From contig JASEJD010000005.1 of the NCBI GenBank assembly GCA_030016715.1, forward strand, positions 1-64,000: 64,000 bases of DNA, written 5' to 3'. Made by a program: the position numbers and the translations under genes. Positions 56,590 through 64,000 of the stretch are shown piece by piece. The DNA is from Methanobacteriaceae archaeon (lineage in GTDB: Archaea > Methanobacteriota > Methanobacteria > Methanobacteriales > Methanobacteriaceae). Numbering within the stretch: position 1 is the first letter of the stretch; each line of letters opens with the position of its first letter. Under the pieces are notes generated by a model. The model was not told the DNA's origin. It ran no database searches and was given only the letters and a program-made list of their open reading frames with translations.

Positions 56590-58911
56590 TTGAATAAAAC
56601 ACAAGAACAAGCAAATCACAACTCTTGGAAGTCAAAAATAAAAAAATACATAGTACCCGTAACACTACTGGTAATTCTAACTGTGATTGTAAGCTGGATA
56701 GCCTACCAACGGGTTTTAATACAGATAAATATCGGGCCGGGTTGGGATACATATGCTTTCCTAGCTAATGCTATGGAGTTTGCAGGGAAAGGATTTGGAT
56801 ACGCGGAATTTGAAAGGCCACCACTAATGTCTGTTGTAACTTCATTAATTTTTTATTTAGGAATAGTTAACGAGAGAGCAATTTATTATGTTGATTCACT
56901 TTTTTATATAATCGGAGTTTTAGGATTATATCTATTTTTAAAACTGCGCTTTAGCGCTATTGAAAGTTTTTTAGGAGCATTACTATTTGCAACATTTCCT
57001 GTAGTTTTACTATGGCTCGGGACGGGATATAGTGATATTGCAAGCATCTCTTTGTCTATATTATCCCTATATTTCCTTTCACTTGCAGTTATAAAAGATT
57101 CTCGCTTTTTTTATTTAACTTTTTTATTAGCTATGTTATCTTTTCTAACGCGTTTTACCTCTGCTTTTATCATATTTCCAATGACTTTGTATATACTTAT
57201 TTCAGGAAATTATCTAAAAAATATTAAAAAAATTGGATTAGGTATTTTTATTTCAATTTTAGCTATAATTCCCTATTTATATATTAACTTAATGATATTT
57301 GGAAGTCCATTTTTTCCATTCACTGTTTTTTTACAGCTTACAGATGTTTCCTCAGCTCAAGAAAATTTTGCATACACAACTGATAAATTATTTTTCATTT
57401 ACAATTTAGACTCATATATTTCTCTACAAGGTACATGGGAGTCAATTATTTTTTTTATAATAATCCTTTTTATTATTTTAGGATTTTTATTTTATCTTTA
57501 TAATATTTTTAGTACAAAATTATTGAAAGAAAAAGTTAAAAATAAGGTTTATAAACTTTTAGGTTTTGAAAGGTCACAAAATAAATTTAAATTTTCATTA
57601 ACAGTTATATTCGGTATTCTGTGGATATTAGGATTCATTTCACTTTCTTACATGTATGTTGAGATATTGTTCTTTATTTTTTGTATAGTTTCATATTTTT
57701 ATTTGAAAGATATCTCTGATAGGGATTTGCGTTTAGACTTTCTATTTTTTTCATGGTTTATGAGTTTTTTTATTTTTCATAGTATATACGGTGTTAAAGT
57801 TGAAAGATATTTCATTACTATGACACCACCTCTCACTTACTTCATAATATTGGGCGTAAATCAAGTTTCAAATAAATTTAAAATTCAATATAAAAGAATC
57901 AATATAAGTCCTTATATAATAATTTCTATTTTTATTTTCTTATTATTAATATCTAGTAATGTTTATTTAAATTCATTGCCTGATAAAACAGATTATTTGG
58001 TTGCTGATTCAATTTCAGCTGCGGAATGGATGCAAAATAATGTTTCTAATTATAAAGATATGGAAATAATGTCAGATTTATGGCCTGTACTAAGCTGGTA
58101 CCTAAAGATGGATGTTAAACCAATGCCTTTCTTTAAAAATTCTTTAGCATTTAATCATGAGTTACAGAAACAGAATGCTGACTTTTATTTAACAATTAGA
58201 GATGTAAATCTTCCATCATATAAAAAAGTTATAAAATTAGGATCTATTACAATTTATAAAAAAAATCCTGCTAAATTTCAAAATAAACCTAGAGCGTTAT
58301 ATATTGGAAAAAACTGGCAGAATTATATTGAAGATGTTCTAAATTTTAGGATATATTTAATTCATGAATTATTAAGCGCTGGTCGTTTAGGAACAGGTAA
58401 ATCTATTTATTTAGATAACTATTCTCCACAAGAACTTGACAAATATCCCTATATATTTATTTATAATTTTAAATGGCATAATCTAAAAAACACTGAAAAT
58501 TTAATTTTTAATTATGTTAAAAATGGAGGTACAGTTGTTATCGATGCTTCAAGTAATTTAGACGGTATTTATTATAATTTAGACAATACTATATTTTTGG
58601 ACACAATTATTAGTAAAGGAACTTTATCTTCTAATCCAAATATTGATATTAGTCCAAATTTAACACAAGAAGTACTTTCAATTTCTCCTTTTATTTCTAA
58701 TGGAGGTGATTGGAATGGAGCAAATTATGAATCAATAGGTGATAATAAGATTGAACCTTTAATGACTGCTAATGGAAAAACAATTATTGGTATTCAAAGA
58801 ATAGGAAAAGGTAAAATAATTTGGATTGGATATAATTTTGTTTGGCATGCATTTTTCTACAATAATTCTAATGAAGAATTATTAATCCAAAAGTCAATAT
58901 TTGGTAGTTAA
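56590..58911 (+). CDS. GT-C family membrane glycosyltransferase with C-terminal soluble domain
   Basis: A 773-residue integral membrane enzyme with about eleven to thirteen helices over residues 20-460, and an ArnT/PMT-like first loop IGPGWDTYAFLANAME with FERPPLMS. The Asp in GPGWDTY fits the catalytic Asp of GT-C enzymes that use polyprenyl-phosphate sugars. Residues 460-773 are outside the membrane and end in a Rossmann-like part (LIFNYVKNGGTVVIDAS, GKIIWIGYNFVWHAF), like beta-galactosidase trimerisation or amidotransferase-like domains. TTG start with GGTGAT upstream. The next gene begins 3 bases after its stop. Likely attaches a sugar to a surface protein or polymer. Confidence 0.78.
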   Translation: MNKTQEQANHNSWKSKIKKYIVPVTLLVILTVIVSWIAYQRVLIQINIGPGWDTYAFLANAMEFAGKGFGYAEFERPPLMSVVTSLIFYLGIVNERAIYYVDSLFYIIGVLGLYLFLKLRFSAIESFLGALLFATFPVVLLWLGTGYSDIASISLSILSLYFLSLAVIKDSRFFYLTFLLAMLSFLTRFTSAFIIFPMTLYILISGNYLKNIKKIGLGIFISILAIIPYLYINLMIFGSPFFPFTVFLQLTDVSSAQENFAYTTDKLFFIYNLDSYISLQGTWESIIFFIIILFIILGFLFYLYNIFSTKLLKEKVKNKVYKLLGFERSQNKFKFSLTVIFGILWILGFISLSYMYVEILFFIFCIVSYFYLKDISDRDLRLDFLFFSWFMSFFIFHSIYGVKVERYFITMTPPLTYFIILGVNQVSNKFKIQYKRINISPYIIISIFIFLLLISSNVYLNSLPDKTDYLVADSISAAEWMQNNVSNYKDMEIMSDLWPVLSWYLKMDVKPMPFFKNSLAFNHELQKQNADFYLTIRDVNLPSYKKVIKLGSITIYKKNPAKFQNKPRALYIGKNWQNYIEDVLNFRIYLIHELLSAGRLGTGKSIYLDNYSPQELDKYPYIFIYNFKWHNLKNTENLIFNYVKNGGTVVIDASSNLDGIYYNLDNTIFLDTIISKGTLSSNPNIDISPNLTQEVLSISPFISNGGDWNGANYESIGDNKIEPLMTANGKTIIGIQRIGKGKIIWIGYNFVWHAFFYNNSNEELLIQKSIFGS

Positions 58912-58913
58912 TT

Positions 58914-59825
58914 ATGAATATCAGAGCTATTTTTAGAAGTAGGTACTTTAAAATTCTATTTTCATTGATACTAATTTTTTTAATCTTATCCTTTGTAAAT
59001 TTTAAATTACTAATAGAAAGTTTAATGAATATCAAACTAATATTTTTTATTGCTATTCTACTTATTCCTATGGGTATATTTTTTCGTTCTTGGAGATTAT
59101 TCGTTATTTTAAATAAGGATATTAAGATTATTTCTCTGAAAAATGCATATATCCTTACTCTTGTAGGAATTGGTTTAAACATATTTCTACCTGCTAGTAT
59201 GGGAGACATTGCAAAGTCATATTATGGCTACAAATGGTATGGTTCTAAAGAAGAAATGTTGTCAGCTAGTATTGTCGATAAAATTATTGCATTATTATCA
59301 ATATTTATTATAGGTTGTGTTGCTGCTTTTTTCTTGTGCTTGTATGATATTTTTATATTTTCAGTAATAATAACTATTTTTTTATTATTATTAGTTTTTT
59401 TACCTAATTTTTTTCCTTGGTCAATAATAAACAAATTTTATTCATTAATTTCAAAAAAAAAGATGAATAAAAAAAAATTAGAAAGATCATTCAATCTTTC
59501 AAATAAAATAAAAATAATCACTATTATTATTTCAATTTTTGGTTGGTTAGTTTCTTGTTTACAATTGCTGATTATTTGTGAGTCATTAAACATAACAATT
59601 GGCTTTATATATATCTTAGCCGTTGCTTCTTTGATTAATTTAGCAATTTTATTCCCTTTAACATTGAATGGTTTAGGATCAAGCGAAGCTATGATAATAT
59701 TCATTTTTGGTTTAAACAATATATCTCCGACTCTTGGAGTTTTAGTATCCTTTATTTATACACAGATAATAAATGCTATTATACCTGGTTTTTTTGGATT
59801 ATTAATAATTATAAAAAATGAGTAA
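58914..59825 (+). CDS. LPG_synthase_TM (UPF0104) membrane protein
   Basis: A 303-residue protein with eight or nine helices of the lysylphosphatidylglycerol-synthase transmembrane family, also called UPF0104. Motifs: SWRLFVILNKD, LNIFLPASMGDIAKSYYGYKWYG, and LNGLGSSEAMIIFIF. Such proteins, without the lysyl-transferase part, are common next to glycosyltransferases in archaea and may flip lipid-linked sugars; this is inference. ATG starts 3 bases after the GT-C stop. Followed by convergent glycosyltransferase. Confidence 0.88.
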   Translation: MNIRAIFRSRYFKILFSLILIFLILSFVNFKLLIESLMNIKLIFFIAILLIPMGIFFRSWRLFVILNKDIKIISLKNAYILTLVGIGLNIFLPASMGDIAKSYYGYKWYGSKEEMLSASIVDKIIALLSIFIIGCVAAFFLCLYDIFIFSVIITIFLLLLVFLPNFFPWSIINKFYSLISKKKMNKKKLERSFNLSNKIKIITIIISIFGWLVSCLQLLIICESLNITIGFIYILAVASLINLAILFPLTLNGLGSSEAMIIFIFGLNNISPTLGVLVSFIYTQIINAIIPGFFGLLIIIKNE

Positions 59826-60134
59826 TAGATAAATAAATATCAGTATCAATAATTGGATTAATTTTTAGTTATCCTAAAATTTTTGTCATCATTCCATATA
59901 AGCATTAAATATAGACAAATCAATTAAAAAAACTGAAAAGATTAACTCCCAAAGATAATCATAATCCCTATAAATAATTATAAGGAATTAGCTATAAGGA
60001 ATTAGCCAAGATCAAATAAAAATGAGAATTATTAATTTATTAGAACTGAATATATTTAATAAATTTGTAGTAGATTCCAAATTTGATGCATTTTGCATTG
60101 TAACTATTCTTGAAAAGTTATTTTCATGAAATAA
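59826..60134. other. Noncoding stretch between convergent genes, with a 14-bp tandem repeat
   Basis: 309 bases between the ends of two convergent genes. No gene seen. TATAAGGAATTAGC is repeated exactly in tandem at 59979-59992 and 59993-60006. AT-rich runs could terminate both transcripts. Confidence 0.5.
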
Positions 60135-61073
60135 CTATTTTAATTTCTTCCCAATTAATTTATTCTCTTTTTGAACTAAGTAGATCTCTTTTCTTAATAT
60201 GCTTATTTGGGTTGCAATAAAACCAAAAATCAGTATCTGGATTCCTGAAAGTATCATTAATACCATGAATAGCATTAATGGTCTATTGGGATCTAATGAA
60301 CCGATAATAAATTGATAAAATAGGTAAATTGCACTTATTATTCCAATTAAAAGTATAAAAAGCCCAACTAATCCAAAAAGTACCATAGGCTTTTCATAGA
60401 ATGTGAATAATAAATGGGAAATGGTGGTCGCCCTAAAACGTATTTTTGATTCACCAAGCTCTCTACCTTTTAATTTGACAGGTATTTCTATTATTTTAAA
60501 CCCAACTGCACTAGCTTTAGAAAGTATCTCTGGATTAATTTCTGTTCCATTTGATTCAAGCTCTAATGAATCTATAACCTCTCGTTTATAAGCTCGAAAA
60601 ACGCCAGTCACAGTACTAATATTATCTCCTAGCGAATATCCCACAATTTTATTGGCTATTTTACTAATAAATAATCTTAAAAATGGAATATTCTCAGTTT
60701 TTCCACCATACATGTATTGTGAACCAATAACAATATCATTTGATTCCTTAATCTTATTGACAAGTTTAGGAATGTCTCCAGGTTCATAACTTAAATCCGC
60801 ATCTATAGTGACTAAAATATCTCCTGATGAATTTTCAAAACCAGTTCTTATGGCTTTTCCCATACCCATATTTATTTCATGTTTAAATAAAAATAAATTA
60901 TTTTTATCTGAGATAAAGTTATGAACAAGTTTAAAAGTATTATCTGAACTTCCATCATCAACTATAATTATTTCATAGTCATCAAAACTTTTTAATACAT
61001 TATCTATCTCATTTAAAGTTTTTGTAACATTTTCCTCTTCATTATACATGGGAATAATTACAGAGATTTTCAT
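60135..61073 (-). CDS. GT2 glycosyltransferase with two C-terminal helices (DPM1/GtrB-like)
   Basis: A 312-residue enzyme: [29 protein letters not shown], the DxD motif [14 protein letters not shown] near residue 92, and a membrane part with two helices (about 232-255 and 265-290). It resembles polyprenyl-phosphate glucose/mannose synthases of the GtrB type, which supply lipid-linked sugars to GT-C enzymes such as the one at 56590. C-terminal cytoplasmic tail [18 protein letters not shown]. Confidence 0.88.
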   Translation of the reverse strand: MKISVIIPMYNEEENVTKTLNEIDNVLKSFDDYEIIIVDDGSSDNTFKLVHNFISDKNNLFLFKHEINMGMGKAIRTGFENSSGDILVTIDADLSYEPGDIPKLVNKIKESNDIVIGSQYMYGGKTENIPFLRLFISKIANKIVGYSLGDNISTVTGVFRAYKREVIDSLELESNGTEINPEILSKASAVGFKIIEIPVKLKGRELGESKIRFRATTISHLLFTFYEKPMVLFGLVGLFILLIGIISAIYLFYQFIIGSLDPNRPLMLFMVLMILSGIQILIFGFIATQISILRKEIYLVQKENKLIGKKLK

Positions 61074-61174
61074 ATTATCATTTAGAACCTAGAATTTAAT
61101 ATATATTACTAAATATTATCCTAAATTTATTTTTGAATTATAAAGTTATTATCAATACTTAATAAAATTTAAAT

Positions 61175-62536
61175 TTATCTTCCAACCCCTTTATATACAA
61201 AACCTGCATTCATTACATGATCTGGATTAAAAGCACATCTTCCATCAACAAATAAGCAATTTTCATCGGTTAAAGATTTAATATCATCTAAGTCCATTTC
61301 TTTAAATTCATTATGGGCAGTGGCAATTATTATACAGTCCACATCTTTAACACATTCCCTCAGCTCATTAAAGTGTTCCACATTTAAGTCTGATACATCA
61401 TCAACAAAAGGATCATAAGTCTTAATATAGGCATTTTTTTCATGGAGATAATTTATGATATCTCTTGATGGAGAGTAACGGTAATCATCAGTATTTTCCT
61501 TATAAGAAACACCTAATAATGCGATTTTGGAATTGGAAATATTTTTGTTTATTTCTTTTAATCCATCTTCTACAAGTTCAACTACATGTTGGGGCATGTA
61601 ATCATTTATTTTACGGGAATTTTCAAGTAACTGTACATCTAAACCTATTTTTTTGGCTTCATCAATTAAGTAGTAGGGGTCCATGGGTATGCAGTGACCA
61701 CCCACACCAGCTCCAGGTCGGAGGATATTGCAGAAGGGCTGACTATTGGCCACATCTATAACTTCCATCACATCTATCCCTAATTTTCCAGAGATTAAGG
61801 CTAATTCATTGGCAAAGGCAATGTTTATATCCCGGTAAGTGTTCTCCACAACTTTCTCCATCTCCGCAGTTTTCGGATTCTTAACAGTTATTACTCCTTT
61901 TTTATTAATAAAACTGTAAAGTGCAGAAGCAATCTCTGTACTCTTAGGGTCTATTCCCCCTATAATTTTTGGATAGTTTTTGGTTATATCATCCACTACT
62001 TGGGGTGATTGTACTCGCTCTGGACAGAATGCCAGTCCAAAATCTTCACAAGCTCTAAGACCACTTTCTCTTTCCAATATATCTTTTACCACTCCTTCAG
62101 TGGTACCTGGAGGCACTGTACTTTCAATTATCACCATGCTTCCTTTTTTAAGACCTTTTCCAATAGATTCAGAGGCCTTTTCAACAGCGGTAATATCTGG
62201 TTCTTTATTTTTTTTAATGAGTGTGGGAACCACCATGATGATCAAGTTACTGTCCTTTACAGCAGCAATTGTATCAGTGACGGCTTTGAATTTACCTTTT
62301 TCAATACATTTTACTAATAATTCAGGTACCTTGGGTTCATAGTGTGGTAGAATACCTTTATTCAATAATTCAACAGTTTTCTGATTTATGTCTACTCCAG
62401 TAACATTTAGTTCTCTATCTGCAAATATCAGTGCCAGAGGCAGTCCAACTTTACCTAAACCAACCACAGCAACGTTTAAATCAGAGTTAGCTAATGATTT
62501 TTTTATTAAATAGTTATCCATTTCCATAAGATTCAT
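61175..62536 (-). CDS. wecC: UDP-N-acetyl-D-mannosamine dehydrogenase type nucleotide-sugar dehydrogenase
   Basis: Oxidises UDP-ManNAc (or a similar UDP-sugar) to its uronic acid with NAD+. The 453 residues carry the NAD loop VVGLGKVGLPLALIFADREL, the catalytic region NPKTAEMEKVVENTYRDINI, and the nucleophile Cys in CNILRPGAGVGGHCIPMDPYY (GGHCI). The last third has GVSYKENTDDYRYSPS. The sugar preference between WecC, TuaD-like and related forms is not certain. GGTGAT precedes the ATG. Followed downstream by the DPM1-type gene, upstream by the acetyltransferase. Confidence 0.85.
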   Translation of the reverse strand: MNLMEMDNYLIKKSLANSDLNVAVVGLGKVGLPLALIFADRELNVTGVDINQKTVELLNKGILPHYEPKVPELLVKCIEKGKFKAVTDTIAAVKDSNLIIMVVPTLIKKNKEPDITAVEKASESIGKGLKKGSMVIIESTVPPGTTEGVVKDILERESGLRACEDFGLAFCPERVQSPQVVDDITKNYPKIIGGIDPKSTEIASALYSFINKKGVITVKNPKTAEMEKVVENTYRDINIAFANELALISGKLGIDVMEVIDVANSQPFCNILRPGAGVGGHCIPMDPYYLIDEAKKIGLDVQLLENSRKINDYMPQHVVELVEDGLKEINKNISNSKIALLGVSYKENTDDYRYSPSRDIINYLHEKNAYIKTYDPFVDDVSDLNVEHFNELRECVKDVDCIIIATAHNEFKEMDLDDIKSLTDENCLFVDGRCAFNPDHVMNAGFVYKGVGR

Positions 62537-62616
62537 TATATCACCATTAATGCTAAATTTACATACTATTAACTAGATTTATTTGAGTTATTCTAAAAGA
62601 AAAGAATTACATTTAA

Positions 62617-63234
62617 TTAACCTATCCGGTTAGGTACCTTCAGGAAGGGAGGTAATGGTTTTATCCGGGCGGGTGCTCCGATTGCCAGATACCAGGGTGG
62701 AACGCTTCGAGTTACAATAGCACCCGCAGCCACCATAGCTCCTTCTCCTACTTCCACACTGGATAAAAAAGTAGAATTAGCACCAATAGATGCGCCTTTA
62801 CGTATTATGGGTCCTTTAAGTTTATAATCAACTCTTATTGGATATTTATCATTGGTAAAACAGGCGCAAGGTCCGATGAACACATTATCTTCAATTAAAA
62901 CATTGGTTGGTATGTATACATTGGATTGAATACTAACATTACTTCCAATATGGCAGTGGCCTTCAATGATAGTGTTGGTCCCGATTAGAACATCATCACC
63001 AATAGTTGTCTTTTCACGGACAATTACATTGTGGCCGGTTCTAAAATTATCACCAATCTTCACATCATCATATATGATAGAGTTAGATCTGATAAGGGGA
63101 TTTTTTCCTATAAGGGGTGATCTGCTTCCTTTTTTGTAGTTAACACCTATATCCACATTTTCTGTTTTTTCTATTCTACTAACTGGTGGTTTGGTGTTTT
63201 CATTCTTGAAAAAAAATTCTCTAAAGCTGGCCAT
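62617..63234 (-). CDS. Hexapeptide-repeat acetyltransferase
   Basis: A 205-residue left-handed beta-helix protein with repeating I-G-x4 steps: [74 protein letters not shown], with the Asn/Ala-rich turns of the WbbJ/NeuD family. It likely O- or N-acetylates a nucleotide sugar such as the one made by the wecC product. Its ATG follows directly on the stop of the upstream GT2 gene, so they are coupled. Confidence 0.9.
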   Translation of the reverse strand: MASFREFFFKNENTKPPVSRIEKTENVDIGVNYKKGSRSPLIGKNPLIRSNSIIYDDVKIGDNFRTGHNVIVREKTTIGDDVLIGTNTIIEGHCHIGSNVSIQSNVYIPTNVLIEDNVFIGPCACFTNDKYPIRVDYKLKGPIIRKGASIGANSTFLSSVEVGEGAMVAAGAIVTRSVPPWYLAIGAPARIKPLPPFLKVPNRIG

Positions 63235-64000
63235 TTATTTACCCCTTCTTTTTATTAGATTTAACTGGTTAAATATGTTTCCTATATGAAATATTGCGGT
63301 GGCTACACTTACTCTGATATCTGTACGGGCATCTTTTACTCCATTTTTAAATCCATTTATTGGTCCTTCTACTTTCCATCCTGCTGGTTCGTTGAGTACA
63401 TGTAAAAATGCAGATAATCTAAAGCAGAATATTACCAGTCTGTATATTGGTAGTAATAAAACATAATGGAATGATTCTTCTATCTTCTCTTTAGTGGCTG
63501 GATTAGAATGATAATATGCAAACAAAATTACAACTCCATCTATAAATACATAGAAAAGATACATTAAAAGGGCAACTATGGGTAATATTGCAGTATAAAG
63601 TCCCAGAACTGGGAACATCATTAATATAAATACCCATATTATTCTGGGGAAAGCTATGGTATGGTCAATAAATAAGATCCGTGGAAGTCCCATTAAATCA
63701 TAGTAGCGGAAAGTCTTCTTTTTCAATGTTTTTAGGTAGTTGGTAAACTTGGTTTTCATATATGAAAATGCTAATTCCAGAAGTTTAGGATCTTTTTGGT
63801 CCTTAACAATTCCCAGTATATCTTTTAAGGTTTCCTGATTGATTCTTGGTTCCTCTTTACGCATAGCTGCTACTTCTAACTGACCCCGGGACCATCTGAC
63901 TCTCTGAGAATAAAGTGTATCATAATCAGTAATAGCATCAGCATAGGCTATGGCATCAGGGACATTAACTATTCTAACCTTCTTCTTATGCAGCATCATA
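63235..64000 (-). CDS. GT2 family membrane glycosyltransferase (partial, N-terminus beyond right edge)
   Basis: C-terminal 254 residues of a processive-type GT2 glycosyltransferase. SQRVRWSRGQLEVA holds the QxxRW motif of enzymes such as cellulose and hyaluronan synthases. Three or four helices follow (WVFILMMFPVLGLYTAIL, LMYLFYVFIDGVVILFAYY, and HYVLLLPIYRLVIFCF) and a basic tail (IKRRGK). The catalytic N-terminal half lies outside the window. The stop codon abuts the acetyltransferase ATG. Confidence 0.85.
   Translation of the reverse strand, partial: MMLHKKKVRIVNVPDAIAYADAITDYDTLYSQRVRWSRGQLEVAAMRKEEPRINQETLKDILGIVKDQKDPKLLELAFSYMKTKFTNYLKTLKKKTFRYYDLMGLPRILFIDHTIAFPRIIWVFILMMFPVLGLYTAILPIVALLMYLFYVFIDGVVILFAYYHSNPATKEKIEESFHYVLLLPIYRLVIFCFRLSAFLHVLNEPAGWKVEGPINGFKNGVKDARTDIRVSVATAIFHIGNIFNQLNLIKRRGK

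Noticed and set aside
61980-62342. 120-codon open frame antisense to the nucleotide-sugar dehydrogenase
   Set aside because: Lies wholly inside a conserved gene on the other strand; Ser/Phe-rich shadow translation without motifs.

Overview
The window reads as chromosome of a hydrogenotrophic methanogen of the order Methanobacteriales, most like Methanobacterium. Support comes from gene content: archaeosine tRNA-guanine transglycosylase, SRP19, deoxyhypusine synthase, archaeal RibC, MfnB (methanofuran), AtwA (methyl-coenzyme M reductase activation), F420H2 oxidase, geranylgeranyl lipid reductase and a CbiMNQO cobalt importer. The DNA is AT-rich, with TATA-box promoters and frequent GGTGAT/GGAGG ribosome binding sites. 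I see no tRNA, rRNA or CRISPR array. The genus is an inference.

Layout. 1-3.1 kb: tgtA (cut by the left edge) and an MnmC-like methyltransferase. 3.2-7.3 kb: surface-glycan glycosyltransferases, a methyltransferase and a membrane-anchored Cache protein. 7.4-15.4 kb: housekeeping (glmS, purC, purS-purQ, cobA-hemD, srp19 with an ATT start, a RecJ-like DHH nuclease, an HTH regulator). 15.4-17.2 kb: ACT protein and aryl-CoA ligase. 17.5-21.2 kb: an oxygen-defence island on one strand: superoxide dismutase, peroxiredoxin, ferritin, F420H2 oxidase and three consecutive rubredoxins, two of them short genes. 21.5-34.3 kb: stress protein, flavoprotein, atwA, nadM, moaE (with a duplicated tail behind it), HD hydrolase, ubiX-cbiT, mobA, guaB, mfnB and a LUD/CCG iron-sulfur pair. 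34.5-36.7 kb: glycosyltransferases. 36.9-44.8 kb: iron-sulfur flavoprotein, ribC, cbiMNQO, TRAM protein, pyrF, deoxyhypusine synthase and a CBS/HTH regulator.

45.0-51.3 kb is the accessory and most interesting part. It holds two small CxxC-CxxC peptides, one directly behind a SPASM-type radical SAM enzyme; a decayed transposase; two paralogous His-rich membrane proteins; and a convincing heliorhodopsin with Schiff-base lysine K257 and counterion E122. A rhodopsin in a methanogen, next to putative metal-binding membrane proteins and a peptide-modification pair, is the main candidate for an undescribed system.

51.6-56.5 kb: a ferredoxin plus geranylgeranyl reductase operon (membrane lipid saturation), a UbiA-type prenyltransferase, an orphan P-loop ATPase and an NfeD/stomatin pair. 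56.6-64 kb: cell-surface polysaccharide and protein glycosylation genes (GT-C enzyme, flippase-like membrane protein, GT2 enzymes, nucleotide-sugar dehydrogenase, hexapeptide acetyltransferase); the last GT2 gene is cut by the right edge.

Functions rest on motif recognition and remembered families; no database search was run. Start codons were moved from the longest reading frame where a ribosome binding site or family N-terminus argued for it.
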